Source: Henriciella pelagia (GTDB taxonomy: Bacteria; Pseudomonadota; Alphaproteobacteria; Caulobacterales; Hyphomonadaceae). From it: 64,000 nt of DNA. Where the stretch lies: the NCBI RefSeq assembly GCF_002088945.1, contig NZ_NCSU01000016.1, positions 98,564-162,563 of the forward strand, read 5' to 3'. Position numbers and translations under genes: made by a program. Under the pieces are notes generated by a model. The model did no database searches and was not told where the DNA came from. It saw nothing but the letters and a program-made list of their open reading frames with translations. Below, in pieces: positions 53,213-61,359 of this stretch; within the stretch, counting starts at the first letter, position 1; each line of letters starts with the position of its first letter.

Positions 53213-54484
53213 GTCGCGCGCCGGCGTCTTCTCGCGCGACACCGCCCTTTGCGGCATTGCCACTTTCACAGCCACCGCCACGAACGTCACCCAGACAATG
53301 GCGTTCTGCTGCAACGCGATGCTCTCCGACAGGCTGAACAGCAGGAATTGCAGGCCAACGCCGCAGGCAAACACGCCAGACCAGCTGCGGAAGGCCAGCA
53401 TCACAGCCCGCCCCATCATCACGAGGTAACAGATGGCAAGACCGAACATGCCCAACAGGCCAAGGCTGAGTGCCGTTTCCAGCCAGCCATTATGCGCCGT
53501 CGGCACCAGCCACTCCGTCGCGAGCCGCACCATATAGGCCGGCTGCGATTCTGCGCCCCAGAACGCGGCGTATCCATAGCCGAGCCAGGGCCGCTCAGCG
53601 ATGGCATCGAACAGCGCCGCCCAGATGTCGGTCCGCCCGGTCAGCGTCGCATCCCGTCCGAGAAGCTGGAAGACGAGTTCCGGCGCAAACATCATCACGC
53701 CCGCAAACGCACCGACCGAGATGACGCCAAGCCATAAGGTCGAAATGGTCGTGACCGGCCCGCGCCGCATCCAGGCTGCCATGGCGAGCACGCCAAAGCC
53801 CAGCATCAGACCAAGCAGCGCCGTCTTTGACGTCGACAGCAGCACCAGCACAGCACAGAGCATGACACCCCCGCCCCAGATGAGCCGCCAGCGCCTGTCC
53901 ATCAGGAACAGGAAGGCAAACAGGAACGCCGCGCGCGCCATATGCCCGCCCATCGTGTTCTTTTCCCACCAGAGGCCGCGCCAGGCCCCGACATGGATTT
54001 CGTCCATCACGCCAAAACTTGGCGCGACAATGCCCGCTGCCAGCGAAATGAAGGCCAGCAGCAGCCACACCGCGCCCAGAAGTCTCAGCAATGTGCGCCA
54101 GTCATAGCGCACGGCGAGGTAAAATCCGGCCAGCGTCGTCGCCGCGATGGCAATCGCCCGGCGCTGCGTCACTTCCGGATTGATCGACCATATGACGCTC
54201 GCGCAGGCGAGCCCCAGGATAAAAAGCAGGAACGGCATCCGGATCGCCGCGCGAAACATGTCCGGCAGCTTCCACAGCGCCCCCAGCCCGACCAGCCCGT
54301 ATACCGGCAGCCAGAGCAGTCTCAGAAAGCCGCTATCGGGGTTTTCTTCGCTGGCAAACAGCCGCGGCAGCAGGCCTTCGGTGAAGAGGACGAGGCAGGC
54401 AAAGGCAATCGCAAGCTCACTAACCAGGGCGAGCGTATGGAGCGGGTGCCTGCTACCCTGCGAGGCGGTCAGCGAAGCGGGCAT
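53147..54484 (-). CDS. O-antigen ligase/polymerase family protein (Wzy-like, HfsC/HfsI type)
   Basis: This 445-residue membrane protein has about 11-12 TM segments and a periplasmic loop with the Wzy_C hallmark WWEKNTMGGHMAR (about 175-187). A second loop reads LLGRDATLTGRTDIWAALFDAIAERPWLGYGYAAFW. It polymerises lipid-linked repeats in the periplasm. GTG 54490 is also open, but ATG 54484 has better spacing to AGGA. It overlaps the end of the HfsB-like gene by 32 bases and, at its 3' end, the convergent glycosyltransferase by 66 bases. Confidence 0.87.
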   Translation of the reverse strand: MPASLTASQGSRHPLHTLALVSELAIAFACLVLFTEGLLPRLFASEENPDSGFLRLLWLPVYGLVGLGALWKLPDMFRAAIRMPFLLFILGLACASVIWSINPEVTQRRAIAIAATTLAGFYLAVRYDWRTLLRLLGAVWLLLAFISLAAGIVAPSFGVMDEIHVGAWRGLWWEKNTMGGHMARAAFLFAFLFLMDRRWRLIWGGGVMLCAVLVLLSTSKTALLGLMLGFGVLAMAAWMRRGPVTTISTLWLGVISVGAFAGVMMFAPELVFQLLGRDATLTGRTDIWAALFDAIAERPWLGYGYAAFWGAESQPAYMVRLATEWLVPTAHNGWLETALSLGLLGMFGLAICYLVMMGRAVMLAFRSWSGVFACGVGLQFLLFSLSESIALQQNAIVWVTFVAVAVKVAMPQRAVSREKTPARDLAVRGERLARMAARPSIVRIR

Positions 54485-55154
54485 CCGCACCGATCCTGTT
54501 TATCACCACACCAATGACACGCCCGCCATGCGTCTCGATCTCGCGGCGCAGGCCCATCACTTCCTCAGCGCCGGTTGAATCGGCCTGCAGCACGATGATC
54601 ACGCCGTCCATCTGCGCCGCCATGGCAAGACCCGCTGGCGAGCGCGACAGCGCCGGTGCATCGACCACAACCCAGTCCGCCGCGCGGCGCACCGTATCCC
54701 ACCAGGCTGGCTGCGTGCGAAGCTGCACGCGCTGGCCAGGGCGCAATTCCTCATTGCGAAAGCGCGAGACGAGCAACCGCGTCCCCTTGATCTCGTGTAC
54801 GGTCAGAAGCTTCTTGTCGGCATTCTCTGAGCCCCGCTCCAGGCCCGGCGGCGACAGCATGTAGATCGGATCGGTCCTGAGTGAGGCATCAAACGCGCGG
54901 CCCGGCGCTCCGGCATCTCTGAACACGCCGCGTTCAAAGGCCGCAAACATTGCATTGCGCCTGAGGTCGAGGTCGATCAGCCAGGTCGCCTTCTGCGACT
55001 TGCGCGCCGCCATCATCGCAAAGGATGCCGCAAGGCTGGACGTGCCCTCGCCTTCGCGCGCGGACATGAACATCACGCAGCGCGCCCCGCCATCCGGCGT
55101 CAGGCGCGACGCCGTCAGCCACGCACGGTCAAGTCTGTCTCGAAGGTCTCGCAT
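54453..55154 (-). CDS. hfsB: CpsD/CapB-like P-loop protein of polysaccharide export (HfsB-like), degenerate Walker A
   Basis: ATG 55154 gives 233 residues; the longer frame to 55310 has Cys/Lys-rich sequence without fold features. The fold is that of BY-kinase/MinD-type ATPases: SAREGEGTSSLAASFA in the P-loop position, WLIDLDLRRN as the Walker A' aspartate strand, and DWVVVDAPALSRS. The P-loop lacks the invariant lysine (GEGTSS instead of GxGKS/T), and no C-terminal Tyr cluster is present, so kinase activity is doubtful. Position beside a polymerase and a Wzz protein suits HfsB, a partner of HfsA. Confidence 0.82.
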   Translation of the reverse strand: MRDLRDRLDRAWLTASRLTPDGGARCVMFMSAREGEGTSSLAASFAMMAARKSQKATWLIDLDLRRNAMFAAFERGVFRDAGAPGRAFDASLRTDPIYMLSPPGLERGSENADKKLLTVHEIKGTRLLVSRFRNEELRPGQRVQLRTQPAWWDTVRRAADWVVVDAPALSRSPAGLAMAAQMDGVIIVLQADSTGAEEVMGLRREIETHGGRVIGVVINRIGADARFADRLAG

Positions 55155-55285
55155 CCGGCCCGTCCATCCTGAGAGAGTCAGGGCTAGCACGCCGTGGTTA
55201 ATGCTTTTCTTAACCTTGATGCATCGCGCGTTCCGGCAGCAAGCTTTTGCTTTGGAGGCCCCACCCGGTTTGCTATGATGGCCAC

Positions 55286-56530
55286 ATGAGTCCGGACACA
55301 TCGCAGACACAGGCTGGCGCGCCGGAAACGGTCACACTGAAGCGGCGCCTCTCGCTCTCGCTGCTCGTCTTCTACGGACTTGGCATCACGGTCGGCGCTG
55401 GCATCTATGTCCTTGTCGGTCTCGCCGCCGCAGAGGCGGGCCGCTACACCCCCGTCTCCTTCCTGCTCGCCGCAGGCGTGGTCGCCTTCACAGGGCTCAG
55501 CTATGCAGAGCTCAGCACGCGATATCCGGTCAGCGCCGGCGAAGCAGCCTATGTCGAAAGTGCATTTGGGTTGAGGTCTCTCACTCTGCTCATAGGGCTC
55601 GCCATTGCGGCAGCGGGCCTTGTCTCATCCTCTACCATCGCGATCGGCGCGAGCGGTTATCTCGGCGAGCTGACGGCCTTTCCGCAGACGGCCCTTGTCA
55701 TCCTGATCGTCCTCATCCTTAGTGGTCTTGCCGCATGGGGCATCCTTGAATCTGTAACGATTGCTGCGGTTTTCACGCTAATCGAAATTGCCGGACTGGT
55801 GTTCGTGGTGATCTACGGCATCATCATCCAACCTGACATCGTCCATGAGATCGGATCACTGGTTCCGCCTTTTGAGCCGGCCGCATGGGGTGGCATCGTG
55901 GGTGGGGGCGTCATCGCCTTCTTTGCCTTTATCGGGTTTGAAGACCTCGCCAATGTGGCCGAGGAAGCCGAAGCGCCGGAACGGAACATGCCACGCGCCA
56001 TTCTCCTCACTCTCATCGTTTCGACGGTGATCTATCTCGCTGTTGCTGCTGTGGTCGTCCTGTCCGTCCCAATGGATGAGTTGAAGCAGTCGACGGCGCC
56101 CCTGTCGCTCATGTTCAGCGATGATGCTGCCTGGGCACGCGGCATGATTACCCTCATTGCCGGGATTGCGACGCTGAACGGGGTCCTGATCCAGATGATC
56201 ATGTCCTCGCGTGTTATCTATGGGCTCGCCGACCGAGGCTACTTGCCGACGCCGCTTGCCCGCGTAAGTCCGACGACACGGACGCCGCTTGTCGCCACCG
56301 GCCTTGTTGCGGCGATCATCCTGGTGCTGGTCTTGCTCATCCCCGTTGAAGCGCTGGCAGAGCTGACTTCCCAGATCGTGCTGGTCGTATTCATTACAGT
56401 GAACTTCGCCCTTGTCTGGCTGAAGCGAAAGGGCACCGCCCTCAGCCAGGCCGGATACAAGGTTCACATATCCATTCCATGCATCGGCGCCGCCGCGTGT
56501 GCGCTGATGTTACTGGCATCAATTCTCTGA
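55286..56530 (+). CDS. APC family amino acid permease
   Basis: This 414-residue protein has about 12 TM segments. Features of the APC superfamily are GLGITVGAGIYVLVGLAA (TM1), the SYAELSTRYPVSAGEAAYV segment and GFEDLANVAEEAEAPERNMPRAI. It imports amino acids with protons. It is on the opposite strand and sits between the HfsB-like and HfsA-like genes, with no functional tie to polysaccharide export, so it looks like an insertion or rearrangement. The codon use seems less GC-skewed at third positions than in its neighbours. Confidence 0.9.
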   Translation: MSPDTSQTQAGAPETVTLKRRLSLSLLVFYGLGITVGAGIYVLVGLAAAEAGRYTPVSFLLAAGVVAFTGLSYAELSTRYPVSAGEAAYVESAFGLRSLTLLIGLAIAAAGLVSSSTIAIGASGYLGELTAFPQTALVILIVLILSGLAAWGILESVTIAAVFTLIEIAGLVFVVIYGIIIQPDIVHEIGSLVPPFEPAAWGGIVGGGVIAFFAFIGFEDLANVAEEAEAPERNMPRAILLTLIVSTVIYLAVAAVVVLSVPMDELKQSTAPLSLMFSDDAAWARGMITLIAGIATLNGVLIQMIMSSRVIYGLADRGYLPTPLARVSPTTRTPLVATGLVAAIILVLVLLIPVEALAELTSQIVLVVFITVNFALVWLKRKGTALSQAGYKVHISIPCIGAAACALMLLASIL

Positions 56531-56536
56531 GATCGG

Positions 56537-58099
56537 TCAGGCCTTCCCCACCGCCGCAATCACCGGCAGGCCCGTCGTGCGTTCCACCGAAGCGGCCGTC
56601 GGAAAGCCGCGCCGCATCAGGGCCGAGAGCAGGCCCATCATCAGTGCGGTGAAGCCGGCAAACAGGAAGGCCAGCGCCGCGATCGGCATCTTCAGGCTGG
56701 AGCCTTTTACCGGCACGCGCGCCGGCTCGAGGACGCGCACGCTATCGGCGGACTCCACCGAGATTTCCGCCAGCGCATTCTCCTGGATCTCGCGCACCGA
56801 GAAATTCTCGACATTGGCCTCCATCAGCGCCTTGCGACGCTGCAGCTCCTGCCATTCCGGCGTCAGGTCATTCAGCCACGCCAGACGCGCCTCGACCCGG
56901 TTCAGCTGCCGCTGAAGCTCGGCTTCCTGCAGCGCGAGCGACTGGCGTTCGGCCTCAAGGTTTGCGGCGGCCTGCTCGATCTGCTGATAGACCGGGTTCG
57001 GCCCGCGCCGCGTCGTGCCGGCAAGCCCATCGCGGGAATTGAGATAGTCCTCAAGCTGCGCGATACGCGTATCGATGGCCTGCACCGCCCGCGAATCCGC
57101 CGTATAGCGCGACAACAGGTCCTCGCGCTCGATCTTCAGCTGCATCAGCTGGCTGGCTGAGCTGTCCTCGACATACATGTCCTGCTGCGGCTCAATCGTG
57201 GCGAGCTGCCGGTTATAGGTATCGAGCTGGCCTTCGACCGCACTGGCGCGGGACTGGTTGGTCAGCAGCTCGCCCGATATCGTCGCATAGAGTTGCTGGG
57301 CCGTGGCCCGCTCGCTTTCAAAATCGCCAATATTGTTTGAGCGCAGGAAGGCGCGGATGTCGCTTTCCACATCCAGCAGCTGGCCTTCGAATTTCTTGCG
57401 CTGGTCGCGCAGGCTGTCAGAGCCGCTGCCTGCAAAGACTTCCTGGCGATAATCGAGATAGGCCCCGATCATCGCATTCAGCAGCTCGGCCGAAACCTCG
57501 GCATCCTCATGCTCGATCGATGCAGCGATCACCGGCGTCTTTGGCGCAGCGCCTGCCTTGAACCGCTTCTGCAGGGCCGCGATGGCCTTCTGGAAGGTCT
57601 CCTCGGCGATCGCGTCATGCAGGTCCGCCGGCTCCTTCTCCATTTCCTTTTCCATTGCCGTCACCAGCTTCGGGAAGATCCGCTGCAGCGGGAATTTCTC
57701 CAGCGCACGCTCTGCGACAACCGGGCTTTGCAGCACTTCCAGTTCGGCCAGCAGCAGCTGCTCTGTATCGGGCGCCAGCGGCTGTCCCTCGCCCAGCGCA
57801 CTGCCGACGCGCGGGCGGAACACGCTCTCATCACCCAGCCGCACATAAAGCCTTGAGCGGGCTTCATATTCGGTCGGCATCTGGAAAGCGGCAAGCAGTC
57901 CCAAGAGGAAGATCGGCAGGAAGACGAGGATCATCAGCCATTTGGCACGCCACAGCCGGACAAGCACGTCCAGCGGACCGATCCGCGGGCGAAGGCGAAC
58001 ACCAGTCTGATCGGTCCGGGACGCGTGCCCCGTACCCCAATCATCCGAATTGCTCATACCGTGCCCAGTCCCGTGATCACCATGGTTAAGCCCATTCAT
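56537..58099 (-). CDS. hfsA: Wzz/GumC-like polysaccharide co-polymerase (HfsA-like)
   Basis: This 520-residue inner-membrane protein has one N-terminal helix (about 53-74, WLMILVFLPIFLLGLLAAFQ) and a long periplasmic coiled-coil region (about 200-450, rich in Glu, Gln, Leu and Arg). A C-terminal helix (about 478-503) is preceded by the Wzz-type proline segment LEPARVPVKGSS. It regulates chain length and links synthesis to the export channel. The stop lies seven bases from the convergent APC gene. Start choice is ATG 58099; Met15 (58057) is an alternative. It is divergent from hfsD. Confidence 0.88.
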   Translation of the reverse strand: MNGLNHGDHGTGHGMSNSDDWGTGHASRTDQTGVRLRPRIGPLDVLVRLWRAKWLMILVFLPIFLLGLLAAFQMPTEYEARSRLYVRLGDESVFRPRVGSALGEGQPLAPDTEQLLLAELEVLQSPVVAERALEKFPLQRIFPKLVTAMEKEMEKEPADLHDAIAEETFQKAIAALQKRFKAGAAPKTPVIAASIEHEDAEVSAELLNAMIGAYLDYRQEVFAGSGSDSLRDQRKKFEGQLLDVESDIRAFLRSNNIGDFESERATAQQLYATISGELLTNQSRASAVEGQLDTYNRQLATIEPQQDMYVEDSSASQLMQLKIEREDLLSRYTADSRAVQAIDTRIAQLEDYLNSRDGLAGTTRRGPNPVYQQIEQAAANLEAERQSLALQEAELQRQLNRVEARLAWLNDLTPEWQELQRRKALMEANVENFSVREIQENALAEISVESADSVRVLEPARVPVKGSSLKMPIAALAFLFAGFTALMMGLLSALMRRGFPTAASVERTTGLPVIAAVGKA

Positions 58100-58176
58100 G
58101 CGGCATGCGGCTTGATAATTCCTTAAACATTAACGAACACTGTCCCGGTGGCTGCAACAGATCCCCGGTCACAGAC

Positions 58177-58884
58177 ATGAAGCGCTGCTCCCTCATTCCG
58201 ATTGCCCTCCTGCTTGGCGCCTGCCAGACGCCCGAGCCGAAGCCGTCGGAGCAATTTCCAGTGATGGACTGGCGCCATGAGGATGGCCGCGACTACGCCT
58301 ATCTGCTGGCACCGGGCGACACGCTGCAGGTCGTGTTCCACACCGCGCCCGAGCTCAACCGCGACCTCGTCGTCGCGCCGGACGGCTCGGTCACCCTGCC
58401 CTATATCGGCCCGGTCCAGGCCTCTGCCCGCACCTCCGCCGAGATCCGCGCCAGCCTCATGCAGGCCTATGCGTCAGAGCTGAAAGACCCCGATATCGAT
58501 GTTATCCCGACCGGCTTTGCCAGTCAGCGCATCTTCGTCGGCGGCGAAGTGAATTCTCCGGGCATGATGGAATTGCCGGGCCAGATCGATCCGCTCCAGG
58601 CAATCATCATGGCCGGCGGCATGAATGACCGCGCCAAGCCGTCAAATGTCGCCCTGATGCGGCGCATGCCGGGCGGCCAGGTCATGACAGCCGTGATTGA
58701 CCTCAACAAGGGCCTCAGCGACCCGGCGCTCGCCGACTGGACGCCGCTGCGCCGGTTCGATGTCGTCTATGTCCCGCGCTCGAAAATTGCCGCCGAAAAC
58801 CTCTTCGTCCAGCAATGGATCCGCGCCGCCCTGCCCCTCGACTTCTCATTCTATTACGACGTCGCCGGAGCTTTCAGGGATTAG
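58177..58884 (+). CDS. hfsD: outer-membrane polysaccharide export lipoprotein (Wza/HfsD-like)
   Basis: This 235-residue lipoprotein has a signal ending LLLGAC (Cys16). A polysaccharide export domain follows (about 45-120, YLLAPGDTLQVVFHTAPELN, VVAPDGSVTLPYIGPVQA), then a SLBB domain (RIFVGGEVNSPGMMELPG, DPLQAIIMAGGMND). A C-terminal amphipathic helix (ENLFVQQWIRAALP) would form the outer-membrane pore. It matches Wza-type channels; next to HfsA- and HfsB-like genes it is HfsD-like. ATG 58177 is chosen because the longer frame does not start with a signal peptide. Confidence 0.9.
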   Translation: MKRCSLIPIALLLGACQTPEPKPSEQFPVMDWRHEDGRDYAYLLAPGDTLQVVFHTAPELNRDLVVAPDGSVTLPYIGPVQASARTSAEIRASLMQAYASELKDPDIDVIPTGFASQRIFVGGEVNSPGMMELPGQIDPLQAIIMAGGMNDRAKPSNVALMRRMPGGQVMTAVIDLNKGLSDPALADWTPLRRFDVVYVPRSKIAAENLFVQQWIRAALPLDFSFYYDVAGAFRD

Positions 58885-58926
58885 GGGTCTGGTGTACGCC
58901 CCCGCCGACATGCTGAGCCCACCTGA

Positions 58927-59005
58927 GCCGACATCCTGAGCGAAGACGAAGGATCGGCGTCCCGCATATCCGACCGCCGCCAGTGGTTCGACTTCGCTCA
59001 CCATG
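58927..59005. repeat. left repeat flank of the GIY-YIG gene
   Basis: 58927-58961 (GCCGACATCCTGAGCGAAGA.. to CGGCGTC) is a 35-base unit whose near-copy lies at 59366-59402 in the same orientation. At 58984-59005 is a TGGTTCGACTTCGCTCACCA.. unit, pointing into the gene and ending 16 bases before its ATG. Confidence 0.9.
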
Positions 59006-59021
59006 GCGGCTATGTTGCTGC

Positions 59022-59378
59022 ATGAGCGAACAAGGCTTTACCTACATTCTGCGCTGCGCAGACGGGAAGTATTATGTTGGAAGTCACAAGGGCTTCGACG
59101 TTGAAGCCCGCGTCGCCCAGCACAATGCCGGAGACATTCCGACAGCCTGGACATTCCGCCGCCGACCGGTCGAACTGGTCTGGTCGACAAGTTTCGATCG
59201 TGTCGAAGATGCATTCGCCTATGAACGGCAAATCAAGAAGTGGTCACGCGCCAAGAAAGAAGCGCTGATCCAAGGTGACATGGCGGCGCTGAAGCGGCTT
59301 TCGGTATCGAAGTCGGCGCCCGCCAATCCAGCAAAGCCGCGCAAATTCAAACGCCACGCCACCAAGCCGACATCCTGA
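59022..59378 (+). CDS. GIY-YIG family endonuclease, flanked by repeats
   Basis: This 118-residue protein is a stand-alone GIY-YIG domain: FTYILRCADG (6-15) and KYYVGS (16-21) are the two hallmark strands, Arg30 (VEARVAQHN) and Glu68 (AYERQIKKW) the catalytic positions. A basic tail (KPRKFKRHATKPTS) follows. ATG 59022 lies 16 bases after a repeat unit, and the last four codons plus the stop lie inside another unit. Small UPF0213/YhbQ-like members are usually regarded as DNA repair or uncharacterised nucleases. Its position between 35-37-base direct repeats raises the possibility that it acts on, or travels with, those repeats. Confidence 0.88.
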   Translation: MSEQGFTYILRCADGKYYVGSHKGFDVEARVAQHNAGDIPTAWTFRRRPVELVWSTSFDRVEDAFAYERQIKKWSRAKKEALIQGDMAALKRLSVSKSAPANPAKPRKFKRHATKPTS

Positions 59379-59402
59379 GCGAAGTCGAAGGATTTCGGCG
59401 TC
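59366..59402 (+). repeat. right repeat flank of the GIY-YIG gene
   Basis: This 37-base unit matches 58927-58961 in direct orientation apart from one substitution (GAAGT against GAAGA) and two extra T bases after AAGGAT. The stop codon of the nuclease gene is the TGA of its TCCTGAGCG core. Confidence 0.9.
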
Positions 59403-59453
59403 GCCACCGAACGCCAACCATCGGCGGCGGGCTCACTGAACGAGCCCCGAAAC

Positions 59454-59729
59454 CTAATTCGCCAGTTGCAGCCAGGCGCGGGCTGATTTCAGCGCTTCCT
59501 TGATCTCTTCGCTCGACAGCATCTCAGCCATCTGGGCGCGGTATTCCTTGGCCGCTTCAGAGCCCTTGAGCACTGCCAGGTTGAACCATTTATGCGCCTG
59601 GACCATGTCGGCATCGACGCCGAGACCTTCTGAATAGGCGAGACCGACCTTGCACAGATCGTCTGCGCTCGAGGTTGAAGTGATCCCCGTCTCCGGGGCA
59701 ATATCAGATACCAGATCTGCGTAAGGCAT
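59454..59729 (-). CDS. small Sel1/TPR-repeat protein
   Basis: ATG 59729 follows AAGGAAACAAGGAA and gives 91 residues; the frame to 59753 only adds the ribosome-site region. One Sel1-like repeat is visible (VGLAYSEGLGVDADMVQAHK, WFNLAVLKGSEAAKEYR), with another half helix pair after it. No signal peptide is present, so it is probably a cytoplasmic protein-protein interaction module. Function is unknown. The roughly 300 bases upstream (59730-60035) hold no gene I can support. Confidence 0.78.
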   Translation of the reverse strand: MPYADLVSDIAPETGITSTSSADDLCKVGLAYSEGLGVDADMVQAHKWFNLAVLKGSEAAKEYRAQMAEMLSSEEIKEALKSARAWLQLAN

Positions 59730-60035
59730 TTCCTTGTTTCCTTTTCCACCCACCCGGCTGGCGTTTCGCCTTGTTGACCGGGCCTGTTGACCATCACGCC
59801 ACCGCCTCGGTGACTGACCATCAGGGTGCCGCCTGAGATTTGCGGTATGGTTAACAGGAAAGGGCGAAAACCATCCGTGTGTTAACAGTCAGTGGCCGGA
59901 TATTTACCTTTAGCGGCTTTTCAGGTGACTCCGCGCCAGGCCGCCCCTGTCCGGTCAGACAATTGAAGCCCGCCCCGCCGCATCCTACCTCTTGTCCACG
60001 GCGCCACTCACTCCAGCCCCGAAAGGCTCTCACTC

Positions 60036-60242
60036 ATGGTCATTGTCGCATTCCTGCTCTACCTCGCCCTGGTCGGCACCTTTGTGCTCGCCATGTGGCA
60101 GATCTGGGCCAAGGCCGGCTATAATGGCGCCTGGTCGCTGCTGATGTTCATCCCCGTGGTGAACCTCGCTTCCTTCTTTTACCTCGCCTTCTCCGACTGG
60201 CCGGTCCACCGGATGCTGGGCGGGCCGGACGATTTTCGCTGA
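60036..60242 (+). CDS. small two-helix membrane protein
   Basis: This 68-residue protein has hydrophobic helices at about 2-23 and 33-51, separated by IWAKAGYNGAW, and a polar C-terminus WPVHRMLGGPDDFR. It resembles short hypothetical membrane proteins common in alphaproteobacteria (IWxKAGxxGWxxLxxxxP pattern). No function is known to me. It stands before the oxygenase gene on the same strand with a 74-base gap. Confidence 0.7.
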   Translation: MVIVAFLLYLALVGTFVLAMWQIWAKAGYNGAWSLLMFIPVVNLASFFYLAFSDWPVHRMLGGPDDFR

Positions 60243-60316
60243 CGCGACATGACGCAGCCGCGTCTGACACTGCAGGCTTGGGCTTCGCGGCGCACGCGCG
60301 TATATTCGCGCCCGTC

Positions 60317-61258
60317 ATGACAAATCTCTTCGAACCGATCCCCTTCAGCCTCTGGAAAGAGGACAAGGCCGCCTTTGCCGCCAAGCTCGGCAACTCCTTC
60401 CGTGAGACCGGCTTTGCCGTGATCACCGGCCACCCGGTCGACCAGGCCGTCATCGCCCGCGCCAATGAGGCCGCAAAGGATTTCTTCAGGCTGCCGGAAG
60501 AGGTGAAGGAAAAATACCATGACGCGCCCGGCGGCCGTCAGCGCGGCTACACCCCCTTTGCCACCGAAAATGCCAAGGGCCAGAAAGCCGCCGACCTCAA
60601 GGAATTCTGGCACACGGGCCGCGACCTGCCGGCGGATTCAAAATACCGCGACACGATGAAGGACACGCCCTCCGTCGCCGAAGTGCCGGATTTCGACCCC
60701 GCCACCCGCGCCTTCTTTGAAGCGCTTGACGAATTTGGCCGCACGCTCCTTCGCGCCGTTGCCCTGCACCTCGGCCTCCCCGAGGACTGGTTCGACGACA
60801 AGGTCGAGCAAGGCAATTCCATCCTCCGCCTGCTCCACTACCCGCCGCAGGAGAACCCGCCGCCCAAGGGCACGGTGCGCGCCGCCGCGCATGAAGACAT
60901 CAATGTCATCACCCTGCTGCTGGGTGCCGAAGAAGCCGGCCTTGAAGTCCTGCACCGCTCCGGCAAATGGCTCGGCGTGAACCCGCCGCCGGATGCACTC
61001 GTCATCAATTGCGGCGACATGCTGCAGCGCCTCACCGGCGGCGTCCTCCCGTCGACCACCCACCGCGTCGTCAACCCGGAACCCGAGCGCGCCAGATTCC
61101 CACGCTACTCCACGCCCTTCTTCCTCCACTTCAATCAGGACTTCCTGATCGAGCAGCTGCCCGGGTGCATGGCCGAAGGCGGCAAGGCTGAGCCCCCCAT
61201 CACCGCCCAGGCCTATCTCATGGAACGCCTGCGTGAGATCGGGCTGGTGAAAGCGTGA
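60317..61258 (+). CDS. 2OG-Fe(II) oxygenase, isopenicillin N synthase-like
   Basis: A TTG at 60278 is open, but ATG 60317 starts at the conserved fold and gives 313 residues. The N-terminal DIOX_N-like domain (SFRETGFAVITGHPVD, FFRLPEEVKEKY) precedes the double-stranded beta-helix. Fe ligands are His192 and Asp194 (AAHEDINVI) and His249 (STTHRV), and 2-oxoglutarate is bound by the RYS motif (Arg263, Ser265). The enzyme is complete. This bacterial branch hydroxylates small molecules; its substrate is unknown. The esterase gene follows through a repeat insertion. Confidence 0.9.
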   Translation: MTNLFEPIPFSLWKEDKAAFAAKLGNSFRETGFAVITGHPVDQAVIARANEAAKDFFRLPEEVKEKYHDAPGGRQRGYTPFATENAKGQKAADLKEFWHTGRDLPADSKYRDTMKDTPSVAEVPDFDPATRAFFEALDEFGRTLLRAVALHLGLPEDWFDDKVEQGNSILRLLHYPPQENPPPKGTVRAAAHEDINVITLLLGAEEAGLEVLHRSGKWLGVNPPPDALVINCGDMLQRLTGGVLPSTTHRVVNPEPERARFPRYSTPFFLHFNQDFLIEQLPGCMAEGGKAEPPITAQAYLMERLREIGLVKA

Positions 61259-61279
61259 GAGGCGCCCTGCACGCCATAA

Positions 61280-61359
61280 TCCCTCGACTTCGCTCGGGAT
61301 GGCGGCTGGTAGAAGTGTTTCGCCGCCTCAAAGCCGCCATGGTGAGCGAAGTCGAACCA
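61280..61359. repeat. inverted repeat pair at the esterase N-terminus
   Basis: TCCCTCGACTTCGCTCGGGA.. (61280-61301) faces CATGGTGAGCGAAGTCGAAC.. (61338-61359). The 36 bases between begin GCGGCT and end AGCCGC, so the stem extends inward. The proposed start codon of the esterase is the ATG within the right unit. Confidence 0.85.
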
